Assembly (NCBI RefSeq): GCF_001687665.2
Contig: NZ_CP016543.2
Span: 2,604,001-2,668,000, forward strand
Length of the DNA stretch: 64,000 nt
DNA from: Planococcus donghaensis
GTDB lineage: Bacteria > Bacillota > Bacilli > Bacillales_A > Planococcaceae
Reading direction: 5' to 3'
Shown here: positions 62,141 to 64,000 of the stretch, piece after piece
Layout of the letters: every line of letters begins with the position of its first letter
Position numbering within the stretch: the stretch's first letter is position 1
Translations under genes and position numbers: made by a program
Notes under the pieces: model-generated
The model's database searches: none
Told to the model about the DNA's origin: nothing
The model's input: only the letters and a program-made list of their open reading frames with translations

Positions 62141-64000
62141 TTACATATTTCGTCTATACTGCCCGCCTACTTCGTATAAAGCTGTCGTGATTTGGCCGAG
62201 ACTTGCGACTTTTACGGTTTCCATCAATTCTTCGAAGATGTTTCCGCCTGTTTTTGCTACTTGCTTCAAGCGGTTTAATGCTTCCGTTGAATCGTTGCGT
62301 TCTTGGAATGCGCGCAAGTTGCTGATTTGTGTTTCTTTTTCTTCTGTTGTGGCGCGGGCGATTTCCATTGCGTTAATGTCGTCGTCCGATTGCGGATTCG
62401 GATTCAAGTACGTGTTGACTCCGATAATCGGCAATTCACCTGTGTGTTTTTTCATTTCGTAGTGCATCGACTCTTCTTGGATTTTGCCGCGCTGGTACTG
62501 TGTTTCCATTGCGCCTAAGACGCCTCCGCGGTCGTTGATGCGGTCAAATTCTGTTAGCACCGCTTCTTCTACCAATTGTGTCATTTCTTCAATGATAAAC
62601 GCACCTTGTAACGGGTTCTCGTTTTTCGAAAGACCGTGTTCTTTAGTGATGATCATTTGAATGGCCATTGCGCGACGCACAGATTCTTCTGTCGGCGTTG
62701 TGATGGCCTCATCGTAAGCGTTTGTGTGCAACGAGTTACAGTTGTCTTGCAACGCCATTAATGCTTGAAGCGTTGTGCGAATATCGTTAAAATCAATTTC
62801 CTGTGCGTGCAAGCTACGTCCTGAAGTTTGTACATGGTATTTCAATTTTTGGCTACGTTCGTTCGCGCCGTATTTATCGCGCATCACGACTGCCCAAATG
62901 CGACGTGCTACACGTCCGATAACGGTATACTCCGGATCGAGTCCGTTCGAGAAGAAGAACGACAAGTTCGGCGCAAAGTCATCAATGTGCATGCCGCGGC
63001 TTAAGTAATATTCCACGTACGTAAATCCGTTCGACAACGTAAACGCCAATTGTGAAATCGGATTCGCGCCTGCTTCTGCAATGTGGTAGCCAGAAATCGA
63101 TACCGAATAGTAGTTACGTACTTTGTGGTCGATAAAGTATTGCTGAATATCGCCCATCATGCGAAGTGCAAATTCAGTCGAGAAGATACACGTATTTTGT
63201 CCTTGGTCTTCTTTTAAAATATCCGCTTGTACAGTTCCGCGAACCACTTGCAGTGTGCCTTCACGAACTTCTGTGAATTCTTCTACTGTTAACGTGCGGC
63301 CTAATTTTTCTTCATTAATTTTTACTTGCTGATCAATTGCCGTGTTCATGAACATCGCCAAAATAATCGGCGCAGGGCCGTTAATGGTCATCGATACTGA
63401 AGTTGTTGGTGCGCAAAGGTCAAACCCTGCATACAATTTCTTCATATCATCCAATGTACAGATCGATACGCCAGACTCGCCGACTTTCCCGTAAATATCC
63501 GGGCGGTGATCCGGGTCTTCCCCGTAAAGCGTTACCGAGTCAAATGCTGTTGAGAGACGTTTTGCATCGTCGTCTTTTGATAAGTAATGGAAGCGACGGT
63601 TTGTGCGTTCAGGCGTACCTTCACCCGCAAACTGACGCTTTGGATCTTCTCCTGCACGCTTGAACGGGAATACTCCTGCCGTATAAGGGAATGAACCTGG
63701 CGCGTTTTCTAAATAAACCCATGACAAAATTTCGCCGTAATCAACGAATTTCGGCAAGACAACACGTGGCACTTTAATGCCGGACAAGCTTTCTGTACGT
63801 AAAATTGTGCGGATTTCTTTGTCACGTACCGTTGTGACAAATTCGTCACCCGCATACATTTCTTTTAAGGCATCCCAGTTATTTAGTATACGTTTTGATT
63901 CGGCTGTTAATTCATCACGAACGCCTTCTGCAAGCGACTCGAGTGACGCGACTAACGCATCATCTGGCGCTTTTTCTTTAACTGCTTCAATCGCGCCTTC
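62141..64000 (-). CDS. icmF: Fused isobutyryl-CoA-type mutase IcmF, 3' part (5' end outside window)
   Basis: 619 codons visible, open to the window edge in frame. The large mutase (TIM-barrel, substrate-binding) domain is clear: [80 protein letters not shown]. The upstream residues visible at the edge ([20 protein letters not shown]) fit the linker of IcmF, where B12-binding and G-protein domains lie N-terminal. Adenosylcobalamin enzyme that interconverts branched and linear acyl-CoA. Methylmalonyl-CoA mutase is the alternative; the fused IcmF reading rests on this linker and remembered layout. Confidence 0.85.
   Translation of the reverse strand, partial: EGAIEAVKEKAPDDALVASLESLAEGVRDELTAESKRILNNWDALKEMYAGDEFVTTVRDKEIRTILRTESLSGIKVPRVVLPKFVDYGEILSWVYLENAPGSFPYTAGVFPFKRAGEDPKRQFAGEGTPERTNRRFHYLSKDDDAKRLSTAFDSVTLYGEDPDHRPDIYGKVGESGVSICTLDDMKKLYAGFDLCAPTTSVSMTINGPAPIILAMFMNTAIDQQVKINEEKLGRTLTVEEFTEVREGTLQVVRGTVQADILKEDQGQNTCIFSTEFALRMMGDIQQYFIDHKVRNYYSVSISGYHIAEAGANPISQLAFTLSNGFTYVEYYLSRGMHIDDFAPNLSFFFSNGLDPEYTVIGRVARRIWAVVMRDKYGANERSQKLKYHVQTSGRSLHAQEIDFNDIRTTLQALMALQDNCNSLHTNAYDEAITTPTEESVRRAMAIQMIITKEHGLSKNENPLQGAFIIEEMTQLVEEAVLTEFDRINDRGGVLGAMETQYQRGKIQEESMHYEMKKHTGELPIIGVNTYLNPNPQSDDDINAMEIARATTEEKETQISNLRAFQERNDSTEALNRLKQVAKTGGNIFEELMETVKVASLGQITTALYEVGGQYRRNM

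Noticed and set aside
61357..62179. Five long overlapping ORFs (up to 266 codons) in array 4
   Set aside because: Three 20-bp units make 60 bases, so every frame repeats and stays open. The products are low-complexity, on both strands, without ribosome sites.

Overview
The window is chromosomal DNA of a low-to-mid GC Gram-positive bacterium of the order Bacillales, most likely Planococcaceae (Planococcus/Planomicrobium type). The evidence is gene order. From about 22.9 kb to 61 kb it follows Bacillus subtilis ywqB-ywqA, ssbB-ywpF, fabZ, mbl, murAA, the atp operon, upp-glyA-ywlG-rpiB-ywlE-tsaC-prmC-prfA-tdk-rpmE-rho-glpX-murAB-tal-fbaA-spo0F-ywjG-pyrG-rpoE. The sporulation genes that B. subtilis carries in this block (spoIIR, spoIID, spoIIQ, spoIIID) are not here, while a clear spo0F is. 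This fits a lineage that no longer sporulates. Most genes are on the minus strand, and Shine-Dalgarno sites are strong, often followed by TTG or GTG starts.

Layout. 0-7 kb: four secreted wall proteins anchored by S-layer homology (SLH) domains: a glucosaminidase (cut by the window edge), an amidase, a subtilisin-like protease and an NlpC/P60 endopeptidase. The last has a near-perfect WalR box upstream. 7-22 kb: accessory transport and catabolic genes (AGCS amino-acid symporter, two M20 peptidases, NERD protein, EamA exporter, PanF-YhdT pantothenate pair, a YknW/YknX-like pair without its ABC partners, murein-peptide recycling pair LdcA-NlpC/P60) and several unknown small proteins. 22-33 kb: SWIM/SNF2 pair, ssb, fatty-acid and cell-shape genes, murA. 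33-40 kb: the complete F1Fo ATP synthase operon. 40-48.7 kb: UDP-GlcNAc epimerase, upp, a LOV-GAF-GGDEF-EAL protein, glyA, rpiB, ywlE and tsaC. 48.7-61 kb: translation termination, tdk, L31, rho, gluconeogenesis and pentose-phosphate enzymes, pyrG with its leader attenuator, and rpoE. 62-64 kb: 3' part of an IcmF-type acyl-CoA mutase.

The most unusual content is non-coding. Three intergenic arrays (5.1-5.7, 11.2-11.6 and 18.3-18.7 kb) are built from a 21-bp unit with core TTACATGAACTTTT, interrupted at fixed intervals by a shorter or longer break unit. This gives an exact 102-bp super-period in two arrays and an alternating 92/113-bp period in the third. A fourth array (61.4-62.1 kb) has 33 uninterrupted copies of an unrelated 20-bp unit, partly organised in 80-bp blocks. 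All four lie just 3' of genes. The three 21-bp arrays point the same way. All have a unit close to two helical turns.

Other points worth attention: a LOV photoreceptor-like domain whose photoactive cysteine is glycine, joined to a degenerate GGDEF and an intact EAL domain; a pyrG leader matching the GGG-start reiterative-transcription attenuator; tandem Bacillales-type intergenic repeats abutting the atpC stop codon; a large cruciform-forming element between tdk and prfA; a palindrome upstream of the murA promoter; a candidate L31 leader; and three good small ORFs of 37, 47 and 53 codons. All functional calls come from reading the translations and from remembered family features; no database search was run.
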